This document shows, in pieces, positions 1-8,443 of a stretch of DNA of 63,468 nucleotides. Where the stretch lies: positions 1-63,468 of the forward strand of contig DRHF01000216.1 of assembly GCA_011049715.1 (NCBI GenBank). The letters run 5' to 3'. A program made the translations under genes and the position numbers. The notes beneath the pieces were generated by a model. It had not been told where the DNA came from, did no database searches, and worked only from the letters and a program-made list of their open reading frames with translations. The DNA comes from Desulfobacterales bacterium. Lineage in GTDB: Bacteria > Desulfobacterota > Desulfobacteria > Desulfobacterales > UBA2156. Position 1 is the first letter of the stretch, and every line of letters begins with the position of its first letter.

Positions 1-591
1 AAAATTCATATCCTCGGCCTTTTTAGTGTAGCCAATAAAACATACGGGCGCGTTTCCATGCATGCGACCCGATTGGAAATTCTGAAACGCCAGGCAGATG
101 CTGCGAGGCTCCCCTTTCACACCATTAATATCCCGGATCCATGCAGTGACGAACAATGCGATGCGATCATGAAAACGTTTATTGAGGAATCCCGGTCAAA
201 GGGAATCGAATGCATGGCATTTGGGGACCTTTTCCTTCAAGATGTGAGGAATTATCGAGAAAAACAGTTACATGGAAGCGGAATCGATCCGATTTTCCCC
301 CTGTGGAAGATCCCGACAAAAACCCTGGCAGATCAGATGTTGGCCTCCGGTGTAAAGGCGTACATCAGTTGCGTGGATCCCAAGAAGATGCCCGCCACCT
401 TTGCCGGACAGCTGTGGTCTAAAACACTGCTCACCGAACTTCCGGCAAACGTTGATCCGTGCGGCGAGAACGGAGAATTTCACACGATTGCGGTCGACGG
501 GCCGTTCTTTAGTTCTCCCATCCGTGTTCAGATCGGAGAGACTGTCGAACGGGAGGGGTTCATTTTCACAGATATCATCCCGGAAAATTAA
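1..591 (+). CDS. Dph6-like ATP-binding (PP-loop) protein, 5' end outside window
   Basis: The reading frame is open from base 1, so the start lies upstream of the window; the ATG at 58 is internal. The visible 196 residues match the C-terminal two thirds of the MJ0570/Dph6 adenine-nucleotide alpha-hydrolase family: a phrase like RVSMHATRLEILKRQA followed by IPDPCSDEQ, then GIECMAFGDLFL and a C-terminal NGEFHT segment, which is the family signature. The N-terminal PP-loop (SGGKDS type) is not in view. In eukaryotes and archaea the family ligates ammonia to diphthine; bacteria lack diphthamide, so the bacterial substrate is unknown. It is followed by an EamA permease and a sugar-type dehydrogenase on the same strand. 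Confidence 0.8.
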   Translation, partial: KIHILGLFSVANKTYGRVSMHATRLEILKRQADAARLPFHTINIPDPCSDEQCDAIMKTFIEESRSKGIECMAFGDLFLQDVRNYREKQLHGSGIDPIFPLWKIPTKTLADQMLASGVKAYISCVDPKKMPATFAGQLWSKTLLTELPANVDPCGENGEFHTIAVDGPFFSSPIRVQIGETVEREGFIFTDIIPEN

Positions 592-648
592 AAAAAATGT
601 TTATCGAGTGAAATCTGCATTCATATTAACTTTTTTATAAAAACCGCC

Positions 649-1059
649 ATGAATAACTGGATACTGCCCGCCATCGTGACGGTCATTTGCTGGGGAATCT
701 GGGGCTTTGTCCCAAAGATTACAACCCAATATATCAATCCGATGAGCGCAGTCATTTTTGAGTCAATCGGAGTGATTATAGTTGGCGTTGTTGTCCTCTG
801 CCTTTTGGGTTTTCAGCCGGAGATCCATCCCAAAGGAGTCGGTCTGGCCATTTTAACCGGAATTATAGGCATGATCGGTGCCTTGGGTTTCCTTTTTGCC
901 GTAAAATCCGGAAAAGTATCGAACGTAGTGATGTTTACCGCAATGTCTCCCATCTTGACGATCCTACTGGCTTACCTTTTATTGAAGGAGCCGATTACAT
1001 TAAGGGAAGGCCTAGGCATGCTTTTTGCCTTTGCCGCCCTATTTCTAATTGCAAAATAA
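649..1059 (+). CDS. Small EamA-family membrane transporter (single EamA domain)
   Basis: The 136-residue hydrophobic protein has about five predicted membrane segments. It carries the EamA pattern: an N-terminal CWGIWGFVPK motif and a C-terminal block with SPILTILLAYLLLKEPIT, typical of the drug/metabolite transporter superfamily. Most DMT carriers hold two EamA repeats (about 300 residues); a single-repeat protein would work as a dimer. No good ribosome binding site is visible before the ATG. It lies between the Dph6-like gene and a Gfo/Idh/MocA gene, so it may export or import a metabolite of the neighbouring pathway, which is inference only. Confidence 0.75.
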   Translation: MNNWILPAIVTVICWGIWGFVPKITTQYINPMSAVIFESIGVIIVGVVVLCLLGFQPEIHPKGVGLAILTGIIGMIGALGFLFAVKSGKVSNVVMFTAMSPILTILLAYLLLKEPITLREGLGMLFAFAALFLIAK

Positions 1060-1141
1060 CAAGGGGGATAAACCGGATGGGAAGAGGATGCCTCACAACC
1101 CGAGCGAAACGCTTGCCAAAAAAGAAATATGGAGGTTTGTT

Positions 1142-2221
1142 GTGACAACACCCCAACGGGTATTGGTCGTGGGTTGCGGTAAAATGGGATCTTCCCATGC
1201 CCTCGCCTATCACGGGATGAAAGATTTTAAAATCGTCGGCCTGGTGTCACGTGGCCAAAAAACCCGGGAGACATTGAATCAGCGGCTGGGTGGAAACTAC
1301 GATCTTTTCAGCAACTTTGAACCGGCCCTTGAGATCACCAAACCCGACGTGGTGAGTATCAACACATATCCCGATACCCACGAGGCATATGCTGTTTCCG
1401 CCCTGAAAGCAGGAGCGCATGTTTTCCTTGAAAAACCGGTAGCACCGACAATTGAAGGATGCAGACATGTCATTCAAACAGCACGTTCAGCAAACAGAAA
1501 ACTGGTGGTCGGCTATATTCTCAGGCATCACCCTTCGTGGATCAAGTTTATCGAGATTGCCAGGACACTGGGAAAGCCGCTGGTCATGCGGATGAACCTC
1601 AATCAGCAAAGTGAAGGGGAAGCGTGGGATACCCATAAAAATCTAATGAAATCGGCATCGCCGGTTGTTGATTGCGGAGTGCACTATGTGGATGTGATGT
1701 GTCAGATGACCGGGGCTGCTCCCATTCGCGTTTCGGCAATTGGCGCTCGACTTTCGGAGGAGCTTTCTACAGACATGTACAACTACGGACAGCTGCAGAT
1801 CACGTTCGATGACGGTTCAGTTGGCTGGTATGAGGTCGGGTGGGGCCCCATGATGAGTGAAACAGCCTTCTTCGTAAAGGATGTCATAGGACCCAAAGGG
1901 AGTGTGAGCATCGTCGCACCCAAAGCGGGGGCAGAGTCTCAATCGGACAATGTGGAGGCCCACACGAAAACGGAATCCTTACGGATCCATTACGGTGATA
2001 TTGACAGCAACAACAGGTTTATCCATAAGGATGACATCATTGACCTCGGGGACGAGCCGGATCATATTGAGCTTTGCAGACGGGAACAGCAATATTTGCT
2101 TAAAGCAATTCAGGAGGATCTTGATCTGATCCCCCACATGAACAGCGCCCTAAACAGCCTGAGAATCGTTCTGGCCGCCGACGAATCGGTGAAGTCGGGC
2201 AAAACGGTTGAGTTGCGGTGA
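1142..2221 (+). CDS. Gfo/Idh/MocA family oxidoreductase (A)
   Basis: A 359-residue NAD(P)-dependent dehydrogenase. The N-terminal Rossmann motif VLVVGCGKMGSSHA sits immediately after the start. The catalytic-lysine motif LEKPVAP follows at about residue 100, and the C-terminal alpha/beta domain includes DCGVHYVDVM, the family's dinucleotide/substrate histidine region. I chose the GTG at 1142 because a GGAGG lies at 1131-1135 with 6-nt spacing and the Rossmann strand follows directly; the upstream ATG at 1049 overlaps the EamA gene and adds an unlikely 31-residue tail. Family members oxidise or reduce sugar and inositol hydroxyls. It is one of four family members in the locus; the actual substrate is unknown. 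Confidence 0.85.
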   Translation: MTTPQRVLVVGCGKMGSSHALAYHGMKDFKIVGLVSRGQKTRETLNQRLGGNYDLFSNFEPALEITKPDVVSINTYPDTHEAYAVSALKAGAHVFLEKPVAPTIEGCRHVIQTARSANRKLVVGYILRHHPSWIKFIEIARTLGKPLVMRMNLNQQSEGEAWDTHKNLMKSASPVVDCGVHYVDVMCQMTGAAPIRVSAIGARLSEELSTDMYNYGQLQITFDDGSVGWYEVGWGPMMSETAFFVKDVIGPKGSVSIVAPKAGAESQSDNVEAHTKTESLRIHYGDIDSNNRFIHKDDIIDLGDEPDHIELCRREQQYLLKAIQEDLDLIPHMNSALNSLRIVLAADESVKSGKTVELR

Positions 2222-2319
2222 GACCTTCCCCATTTCCATAGAAATAATATACTCCAATTTCGCACTATTTACTGAATAGGTGTTTTCAGCCACGCTAATC
2301 TTGATCGAATCGTCCGCAG

Positions 2320-3084
2320 TTAGGGAGCACTCTTTTCTGATGTCCGCTGTTGTTCATATCGGGTCAGCTTACAGTTGTACCGGTATCGATCCCCATGATA
2401 GACCCCTTTTACATATTCCACGATTTCTCCATTGACTGAATAAGCCAAACGCTTGATAACCAGTGTTGAAAAGGGGACTTTCAGTCCCATCAGCCGGGTT
2501 TCCTCGCGGGTGGACATGGAGGCTTCAATCGTCTGTTCCGCTTCCATGAGCCGAATCCCTTTTTTTTCCAGAATCCGATAGAGTGATTTGGTATAATCTT
2601 CGTCTATGCTGAGTTTATACTTTGCAGGAATATAAGAATGCAGAATTCCCAATGGTTTCCCGTCAACCAGCATCAGTCTTTTTAAGGAAAAAACGCGTTC
2701 ACCCTGCGGCAGGTTCAACCGGGCACGGATTGCCGGTGGCGGTGTCGTATAGGTCGCTCGAATGACCTTTTTGCTTGCGTCCCTGTTCATCATTTCTTCC
2801 GTAAAGCTTTTCAGAACCGGCAGTTGTTCTTCTAACTTTCTTCTCTTGACAAAGGTGCCTTTGCCCTTCTTCTTTTCTAAAAATCCTTCATTTACCAGAA
2901 GTTGTAACGCATTTCTGACAGTGGCCCGGCTCACACCATATATTTTCTGAAGTTCATTTTCCGAGGGAATCATATCCCCATCTTTCAACTTCTGGTTTTC
3001 GATCTTCTCAAGAAAGATTTCCTTTAGCTGAAAATAAAGGGGCATAAAGCTGTCATACGTGAGCTTTTCGTGTTCCTCTGGCAT
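2320..3084 (-). CDS. GntR-family transcriptional regulator, HutC/UTRA type
   Basis: A 254-residue regulator. Residues 15-80 form the GntR winged helix (PLYFQLKEIF, then DMIPSENEL and GVSRATVRNALQLLVNEGF, ending KGKGTFV). Residues of about 100-245 fit the UTRA ligand-binding domain seen in HutC, NagR and similar regulators of sugar or amino-acid catabolism. It is the last gene of the leftward operon, 52 bp after the FGGY kinase. It is therefore the obvious candidate controller of the divergent promoter region at 8167-8443. Ligand and operator are not known; a candidate inverted repeat is listed separately. Confidence 0.9.
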   Translation of the reverse strand: MPEEHEKLTYDSFMPLYFQLKEIFLEKIENQKLKDGDMIPSENELQKIYGVSRATVRNALQLLVNEGFLEKKKGKGTFVKRRKLEEQLPVLKSFTEEMMNRDASKKVIRATYTTPPPAIRARLNLPQGERVFSLKRLMLVDGKPLGILHSYIPAKYKLSIDEDYTKSLYRILEKKGIRLMEAEQTIEASMSTREETRLMGLKVPFSTLVIKRLAYSVNGEIVEYVKGVYHGDRYRYNCKLTRYEQQRTSEKSAP

Positions 3085-3136
3085 TTTTCCCTCTTCTTAG
3101 AAAGGTAAATAACAAGTGCTTGATCGGGACTCGGTT

Positions 3137-4696
3137 TTACGAAAACGTCTTAATAATCCCGGACGCTGTGTGAATCAGATCGTGAACCCGGTCATAAAAC
3201 TTGCAGTACACATCATTATAGAGCCGATCATAAAGGCGCCGGTGTGTTTCGTGCGGGAGATACGTCTTTTTAACCTGAACCATATGATTGGCCGCCTCTT
3301 CGATGCCGGGATAGATTCCCACGCCTGCCGCGGCACATATTGCCGCTCCCAAAGCGGTTGTCTCAACCGTTTTGGTGGTACACAATTTGACTCCCAACAC
3401 ATCCGCAAATATCTGATTCCATAAATCGCTTCTGGCTGATCCGCCATACATCCTCACCTCGGAAATTGACACACCGGTTCCCTTTTCCATAAATCCCATC
3501 TGTCGTCGGGTTTCGTATGCCAACCCCTCCATAACGGCACGCACCATGTGGGCCTTGGAGTGATCCATGAGAAATCCGGTCATGATTCCCCTGGCATTAA
3601 GATCCCAGTAGGGAGCCGTCGCTCCGGAAAAATAAGGGATGAGAATCAGGCCCCCGTTCCCGGGCGGGGCATCGGCGGCCATATTGTAAAATGACTCCCA
3701 ATCATATTCGCTTTGAGTCGATTCTTCGAGAGAAAAGATTTCTCTCAGCCAGTTCATCAGGGAGGATCCGCCGCTGTAAATGGAATTTTCCGGAAAATAA
3801 GTTCCCATGGGGCTGATTTCAATAAAATAGTTGGCATCCGGATCCAACCGGAGACGCTCGGTGCACGTTTCCATCGAGCACGATGTGCCGCCGTTGACTC
3901 CTAGCATCGAGGGTTTTGTGAGTCCCACGCCAACGACGCCACAGGGCTGATCGCCGGCTGCGGTGACAACAGGCAAACCCTCCGGCAGCCCGGTTTCAAG
4001 CGATGCCTCTCTGTGAATTCTTCCGGCGATTTGTCCACCCGATAGAATATTTTCCACCCATATGGAAGGGGAAATCTCAAAGCCCTCCAGTATGTCTTCG
4101 GCCCATCGATGCCGGTGCCCCACATCGAGGCACCCCGTCATGACGGCAGCACTCGATGTGGTGACCAGTTTCCCGATCAGTCTATACATCAAGTAATCCT
4201 GAACCAGGAGAAATTTGTGCATTCGATGATATATATCCGGCTCGTTGTCTTGGAGCCACATGGCTTTGTAGACCGTCCATATACCCGGATTGTATCCGGT
4301 CCGCTGGTAGATTTTCTCACGTCCGACCGTTTCAAGCGCCTTTTCATTCTGTTCGCTGCATCGAATATCATTCCATAAGATTGCGTTGCGCAGCGGTTCG
4401 ATCGACCGGTCGACAGGGACCGCTGTGATACGTTGGTGGGTAATGGCCAGGCCCTGGATCTGTTCCGATTTTACAGGGCTTTTTGATAGCAGGTCCCGGA
4501 TCGAACCCGCCAGGGCCTCCCACCACCAAACAGCCTTTTGCTCCACCCAACCCGGTTGTGGCCGCAGTACGTCGTATGCCCGACGTCCTTCGGCAAGTGC
4601 CTGACCTTTTTCATCAAAAAGAATGGCCCGGGTGGACGAAGTCCCACTGTCGATCCCAATGACATAGGCCTTACTCGATTTTGTTTGGTCGGCCAC
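3137..4696 (-). CDS. FGGY-family carbohydrate kinase (A), xylulokinase-like
   Basis: A 519-residue kinase with the ASKHA fold. The N-terminal phosphate-1 motif is GIDSGTSSTRAILFD, the substrate loop is followed by the AGDQPCGVVG region, the adenosine region contains VNGGTSCSMET, and the C-terminal FGGY signature is MYGGSARSDLWNQIFADVLG. Length matches xylulokinase/glycerokinase-type enzymes, which phosphorylate polyols or ketoses with ATP. The start is GTG at 4696 with GGAGG 7 nt upstream; no nearby ATG competes. It lies between DeoC (upstream) and GntR (downstream) in the leftward operon. The sugar cannot be assigned from sequence. Confidence 0.88.
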   Translation of the reverse strand: MADQTKSSKAYVIGIDSGTSSTRAILFDEKGQALAEGRRAYDVLRPQPGWVEQKAVWWWEALAGSIRDLLSKSPVKSEQIQGLAITHQRITAVPVDRSIEPLRNAILWNDIRCSEQNEKALETVGREKIYQRTGYNPGIWTVYKAMWLQDNEPDIYHRMHKFLLVQDYLMYRLIGKLVTTSSAAVMTGCLDVGHRHRWAEDILEGFEISPSIWVENILSGGQIAGRIHREASLETGLPEGLPVVTAAGDQPCGVVGVGLTKPSMLGVNGGTSCSMETCTERLRLDPDANYFIEISPMGTYFPENSIYSGGSSLMNWLREIFSLEESTQSEYDWESFYNMAADAPPGNGGLILIPYFSGATAPYWDLNARGIMTGFLMDHSKAHMVRAVMEGLAYETRRQMGFMEKGTGVSISEVRMYGGSARSDLWNQIFADVLGVKLCTTKTVETTALGAAICAAAGVGIYPGIEEAANHMVQVKKTYLPHETHRRLYDRLYNDVYCKFYDRVHDLIHTASGIIKTFS

Positions 4697-4737
4697 CGTT
4701 GATCCTCCCTTATCTTTTAACCCTACGGTTCTATCCG

Positions 4738-5463
4738 TTATCCGGACAGCTCCAGGCCGTCCGGATAATTTTCCGTAAATTTTCGGATAATCTTTTCTCC
4801 CTGGCTGACACCAAGCTGATCTGCGCCCGCTCTGATCAACTCGAGGGCAAAGTCGAGGGTGTAGATGCCGCCCGAAGCTTTGATTTTTATCTCCGGACCC
4901 AAAACCCGGCGCATCAAATGCATGTCCGCCACGGTTGCTCCTTTCGGATCAGCATTTATCTCGAGCAAGTACTGGGTGCGAACCCCGGTGGTTGTTTTTA
5001 CCAGCGCGGCGCCGGCATTTTCCGCAATTCGACAGGCCCGTTTTTTCTCTTCTTCCGTCAGCACCCAGGTTTCAATAATGGTTTTGACGGTAATCCCATG
5101 GGCCGCCTCAACGACGCCTCGGATGTCTTCCATTACCAGATTGTCTCTTTTCGATTTGAGTGCGCCGACGTTGATGACCATATCGATCTGGGTGGCCCCG
5201 CCCTCGATCGCTTTGCGTGTTTCAAGCGCTTTCACTTCAGGCAAATGAGACCCAAACGGGAACCCTACGTTGGCGCTGATCCCGATCTCCTGACCTTCAA
5301 GCCGTTGAACGGTCAGGGGAATATTGACAGGGTTGACACAAGCCACACCAACGTCTGCCTGAATCGCTTTGTCACAGAAGGCGCGTACATCATCATCGCT
5401 GGCATGCTGCTGACATAGACTGAATTCAATCCTTTTTTTAAAATCAGCCGATGAGAGATACAT
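4738..5463 (-). CDS. deoC: Deoxyribose-phosphate aldolase-type class I aldolase
   Basis: A 241-residue class I aldolase of the DeoC/LacD superfamily. All three hallmark residues are present: Asp94 (IDMVINVG), the Schiff-base Lys156 (ALVKTTTGV) and Lys195 in IKIKASGGI, equivalent to Asp102, Lys167 and Lys201 of the E. coli enzyme. DeoC cleaves 2-deoxyribose 5-phosphate to glyceraldehyde 3-phosphate and acetaldehyde. Set in a kinase/dehydrogenase operon rather than with nucleoside phosphorylases, it may instead cleave a phosphorylated deoxy- or keto-intermediate of this pathway. The ATG at 5463 is chosen over the GTG at 5481 because AGGAGAGG lies just upstream of it. Confidence 0.85.
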   Translation of the reverse strand: MYLSSADFKKRIEFSLCQQHASDDDVRAFCDKAIQADVGVACVNPVNIPLTVQRLEGQEIGISANVGFPFGSHLPEVKALETRKAIEGGATQIDMVINVGALKSKRDNLVMEDIRGVVEAAHGITVKTIIETWVLTEEEKKRACRIAENAGAALVKTTTGVRTQYLLEINADPKGATVADMHLMRRVLGPEIKIKASGGIYTLDFALELIRAGADQLGVSQGEKIIRKFTENYPDGLELSG

Positions 5464-5504
5464 ATTTCCTCTCCTTATCACTCGTTAACCGGTTCCCTGA
5501 CGAG

Positions 5505-5951
5505 TTAACCCGCCACCTGCATGAATTCCAGAATTTCGTTATCCGGTCCTCTGAAATATACGTAACCATATCCATCCAAGGGTGTTCCGGAATCCTGGAT
5601 AAAGACCGGTTCCCGGTGGAACGTGTGAATGCCGGCCTGTTTTGCTTTTTCATAGGCGGCCATGATATCGTCAACCTGCAAGCATATGTGCATGTTTGGA
5701 AAGTCACAGGGTGCATGGTCTGACTGTTGACCTTTTGGCTCTAAATAGTGAATGAGTTCCACATGGGCATTGCCCGCCGCGAGCATCACCAGGTGCTGCT
5801 TGGGTTCGGTCCCCTGAAGATCCATCATCACCGGATCGGCATCGAATTTAAGATTCATGACCTCCTTGAGACCCAGTTTGTCCCGATAAAAGACAAGCGA
5901 TTTCTGCATATCTGATACGATTACACAGCCATGATGAATTCCAGTAATCAT
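5505..5951 (-). CDS. VOC superfamily (glyoxalase/dioxygenase-fold) protein
   Basis: A 148-residue single-chain VOC protein with the two beta-alpha-beta-beta-beta halves. The first half begins GIHHGCVIVSDMQKSLVFYRDKLGL, whose His8 is a likely metal ligand. HVELIHYLEP supplies a Glu, NMHICLQVDD supplies the second His, and DNEILEFMQ supplies a C-terminal Glu. These are the four metal-ligand positions of methylmalonyl-CoA epimerase and glyoxalase I. An AAAGGA ribosome binding site precedes the ATG. Given the operon, it is probably an isomerase, epimerase or lyase acting on a sugar-derived intermediate. The exact reaction cannot be named. Confidence 0.82.
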   Translation of the reverse strand: MITGIHHGCVIVSDMQKSLVFYRDKLGLKEVMNLKFDADPVMMDLQGTEPKQHLVMLAAGNAHVELIHYLEPKGQQSDHAPCDFPNMHICLQVDDIMAAYEKAKQAGIHTFHREPVFIQDSGTPLDGYGYVYFRGPDNEILEFMQVAG

Positions 5952-5984
5952 ATTGTTATCCTTTCTTTGATCTATTGCTGGGGA

Positions 5985-6956
5985 TTATTCAAAAAGTTTA
6001 TCGCCCCTTCCTTCATAGCGACCTTTGATAATCAACGGCCTTAGATATTCGATGGTCTTTTCCATACCGTCTTCGCGGCTCATCACCACGTCTTCGTGTT
6101 CATAACTCAACACGTAATCGTAATTGACCAGTCTCATTTCGGTAAGTACTCTTCTCCACGGCACAGAGCCCCACCCTGGGATTCGGAACCGGAAACCGCG
6201 GTCGATGCGACCCCATTTCCCGGTCGCTTGCAATCCGGACCGGCGAACATTGTGCTCCACGGCTTCTCCGTCCTTGGCGTGTGCATGATAAATTCTGTCG
6301 CCGAGTTCCTGGATAAAAATAACCGGGTCGATTCCCATAATGACGATATTGGCAGGATCGAAATTAAACCCCCACTCTTTTCTTCCGCCCATCAATTCCA
6401 CACTTTTGATGGCGGTTTCGATGTTGTAAACGTATTCATTTGGATGGGGTTCGTGGCCAAATTTAACGCCTTCTTTTTCAAAAGTGTCCAGGATTTCGCC
6501 CCAGCGTTCGACAAAATCATTGCCCATTTCATCCCATCCCTCCGGATAGGGAAAGGGAAACCAGCGGGCAAAATTTTCGCAGCCGATAAAACCACAGACT
6601 ACCGGTACCTCCAGGGCTGCCGCCGCTTTAGCGGTCCTTTTCATACGCTCCATACCGAATTTTATCTTTTCAGCCGGTGTTCCCTTAAAAAAAACGTCGG
6701 TGTCTTTGGTGTGCGGGCCCAGTACCAATTGTCCTTCAGTATGGTTGCTCAAAGCAGAAATGGTAAGGTTATATTTCTTGGCCAGATCTTTAATTTTTTT
6801 GGCGTTATTTCCGGTAAGGACTTCATCGATGTCCAGATGCCCGTTACCTGTAAATGCAGGGAGCTCTGCAGTCTCGTATCCCATTTCAGCCATCATTTTA
6901 AAGACCGATTCCAGATCGCGATCCATAAAGTTGGCGGTAAACATTCCTATTTTCAT
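5985..6956 (-). CDS. Sugar phosphate isomerase/epimerase-type TIM barrel (A)
   Basis: A 323-residue protein of the xylose-isomerase-like TIM-barrel superfamily (AP endonuclease 2 family). It begins MKIGMFTANF. It has GHEPHPNEY (metal-site Glu/His), GFNFDPANIV (Asp), HAHAKDGE (His-x-His plus Lys) and a late LSYEHED carrying the final Glu. This metal-site pattern is shared with inosose dehydratase, tagatose epimerases and 3-keto-glycoside lyases. A good AAAGGAG site precedes the ATG. It lies 22 bp after Gfo/Idh/MocA B and is very likely its functional partner. An isomerase, dehydratase or 3-keto-glycoside eliminase role is possible. Confidence 0.85.
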   Translation of the reverse strand: MKIGMFTANFMDRDLESVFKMMAEMGYETAELPAFTGNGHLDIDEVLTGNNAKKIKDLAKKYNLTISALSNHTEGQLVLGPHTKDTDVFFKGTPAEKIKFGMERMKRTAKAAAALEVPVVCGFIGCENFARWFPFPYPEGWDEMGNDFVERWGEILDTFEKEGVKFGHEPHPNEYVYNIETAIKSVELMGGRKEWGFNFDPANIVIMGIDPVIFIQELGDRIYHAHAKDGEAVEHNVRRSGLQATGKWGRIDRGFRFRIPGWGSVPWRRVLTEMRLVNYDYVLSYEHEDVVMSREDGMEKTIEYLRPLIIKGRYEGRGDKLFE

Positions 6957-6978
6957 TTGGCTATTCTCCTTTTATTGC

Positions 6979-8166
6979 TTACTGTTCCACTTTAACCCAG
7001 CCTCTCTCTTTTTCGGAGCGCTGCAGGGCATCTAATATCAATTGGACCTTTAAACCATCTTCAAAAGTCGCCCCCCAAGGGCTGACCTCCAGATCGTTTG
7101 CAACGCAGTTGACAAAATGAAAAATGGTATGACAGTGATGATGTTCCCACCCCAGCATATGACCGGGCGGCCACCAGTGCTTGATAAAGTCATGGACATC
7201 CGCTTCGGTCACGACAATGGTCCTAAAGCCCTGAATCTCCAACGGGTCGTCTGTGGAGAAATACTGAAGCAGATTGTTTTGGGTGAGTTCAAACTGGATG
7301 GCCCCGCGGCTGCCATACACTTCGATCTGCCACAACGACTTTCTCCCCGTGGCAAATCGACTGGCCTCGATACTGCCCAGGGCACCATTGTCGAATCGAA
7401 ACATACCCAGCGAGGCATCATCGACAGTGACGGCTCCTTTTTCCTCGCCGGCTTTACCGGAAAGCCCCGAAGTTTCAAGGGGGACAGGCCTCTCTTTGAT
7501 AAAGGTTTCGGTTATTCCACAGGTCTCGGTGATTTCCAGACCCGTTAAAAAGCGAGCCATATCAATACTGTGGGCATTGAGATCGCCCAGTACACCGGAG
7601 CCGGCAACCTCTTTTTTCAGACGCCAGGCCAGCGGGAAGTTGGGATCTAGCAACCAGTCCTGGAGAAACGCAGCCCGGAAATGATAGATATTGCCGATCT
7701 TGCCCTCTTGAATCAGACGTCTGGCCAATAACACCGCAGGGGAAAACCGATTGCTGAAAGAGACCATACTTTTGATGCCTTTTTTGGCAGCCGCCTGGGC
7801 GACCTCAGTCATTTTTCTGGCTTCAGCCACATCCATTGCCAGGGGTTTTTCGACAATCGTATGTTTGCCGGCCTCAAGGGCAGCGATACAGGGATCCTTG
7901 TGGACGTTGTTGGGTCCGTTGTTGTCAAAGATGTTGACATTTGGATCGTCAATCAGTTTTTTCCAGTCTGTGGTTCCATACCGATAACCAAATCGTTCGG
8001 CTGCCTCTTGGACGGCCGCTGCATTTCTGCCACAGATCCCATGTAAAACCGGGATGGCCGGTGGCGGATAATATATGTAGGGAAGCTTTTTGAACGCATT
8101 CGTGTGCGCCTTGCCCATGAAAGCATACCCCAACATCCCGATGCCTATCTCATTTGTCTGGACCAT
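6979..8166 (-). CDS. Gfo/Idh/MocA family oxidoreductase (B)
   Basis: A 395-residue NAD(P)-dependent dehydrogenase and the first gene of the leftward operon. It shows a GMLGYAFMGKAHTNAF Rossmann start, the catalytic-lysine motif VEKPLAM, LGDLNAHSIDMARFL and a C-terminal WWPPGHMLGWEH. It is clearly paralogous to gene C at 18266-19423, sharing the FMGKAH start, the DPNFPL stretch and WWPPGH. The long form with WWPPGH resembles family members that oxidise the C3 hydroxyl of unphosphorylated glycosides or anhydrosugars; that link rests on family resemblance only. A near-perfect AAGGAGGT precedes the ATG by 4 nt. Confidence 0.88.
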   Translation of the reverse strand: MVQTNEIGIGMLGYAFMGKAHTNAFKKLPYIYYPPPAIPVLHGICGRNAAAVQEAAERFGYRYGTTDWKKLIDDPNVNIFDNNGPNNVHKDPCIAALEAGKHTIVEKPLAMDVAEARKMTEVAQAAAKKGIKSMVSFSNRFSPAVLLARRLIQEGKIGNIYHFRAAFLQDWLLDPNFPLAWRLKKEVAGSGVLGDLNAHSIDMARFLTGLEITETCGITETFIKERPVPLETSGLSGKAGEEKGAVTVDDASLGMFRFDNGALGSIEASRFATGRKSLWQIEVYGSRGAIQFELTQNNLLQYFSTDDPLEIQGFRTIVVTEADVHDFIKHWWPPGHMLGWEHHHCHTIFHFVNCVANDLEVSPWGATFEDGLKVQLILDALQRSEKERGWVKVEQ

Positions 8167-8253
8167 GGTTACCTCCTTTCCTTATTTGATTTTTTGTCCT
8201 GATAAGCTTTTGCATATCAATCGGTAAGGTGTCATTTTGTGTTGATTATTTTT

Positions 8254-8283
8254 ATTGACAAAAGTTTAAATCTGTAATTATCA
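8254..8283 (+). promoter_or_regulatory. Candidate sigma70 promoter for the rightward operon
   Basis: In the 277-bp divergent intergenic region a perfect TTGACA (8254-8259) is followed after 17 or 18 nt by TTATCA/TATCAT (8277-8283). It points to the OYE-type gene and the ABC transporter beyond. A long leader of roughly 150 nt would follow. The promoter for the leftward operon could not be located with confidence. Confidence 0.45.
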
Positions 8284-8301
8284 TATTTGTAAATACATCA
8301 G

Positions 8302-8318
8302 GTTGTCCGTATAAGTCA
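8302..8318. promoter_or_regulatory. Candidate GntR/UTRA operator (imperfect inverted repeat)
   Basis: TTGTCCGTATAAGTCAA has TTGNC...GNCAA inverted ends. It lies about 20 bp downstream of the -10 of the candidate promoter, where a bound repressor would block transcription. The locus encodes a GntR/UTRA regulator whose family binds short inverted repeats. Only one copy was found, so the assignment is weak. Confidence 0.25.
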
Positions 8319-8443
8319 AACAGAAAATACTGTGTTAATCTGCCAAATATAGGGGAAAAGCGTAAGACGCCGATACGTGCATCGCTCTAACTTCCGGGGT
8401 TTATCAGGTTTGAATTTATTATAATGGAGACCGATCACATCAG

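Noticed and set aside
4681-5418. Long rightward frame opposite deoC
   Set aside because: Shadow of the well-supported deoC frame; no family motifs.
6096-6995. 299-residue rightward frame opposite TIM barrel A
   Set aside because: Antisense shadow; the leftward frame has a ribosome binding site and clear metal-site motifs.
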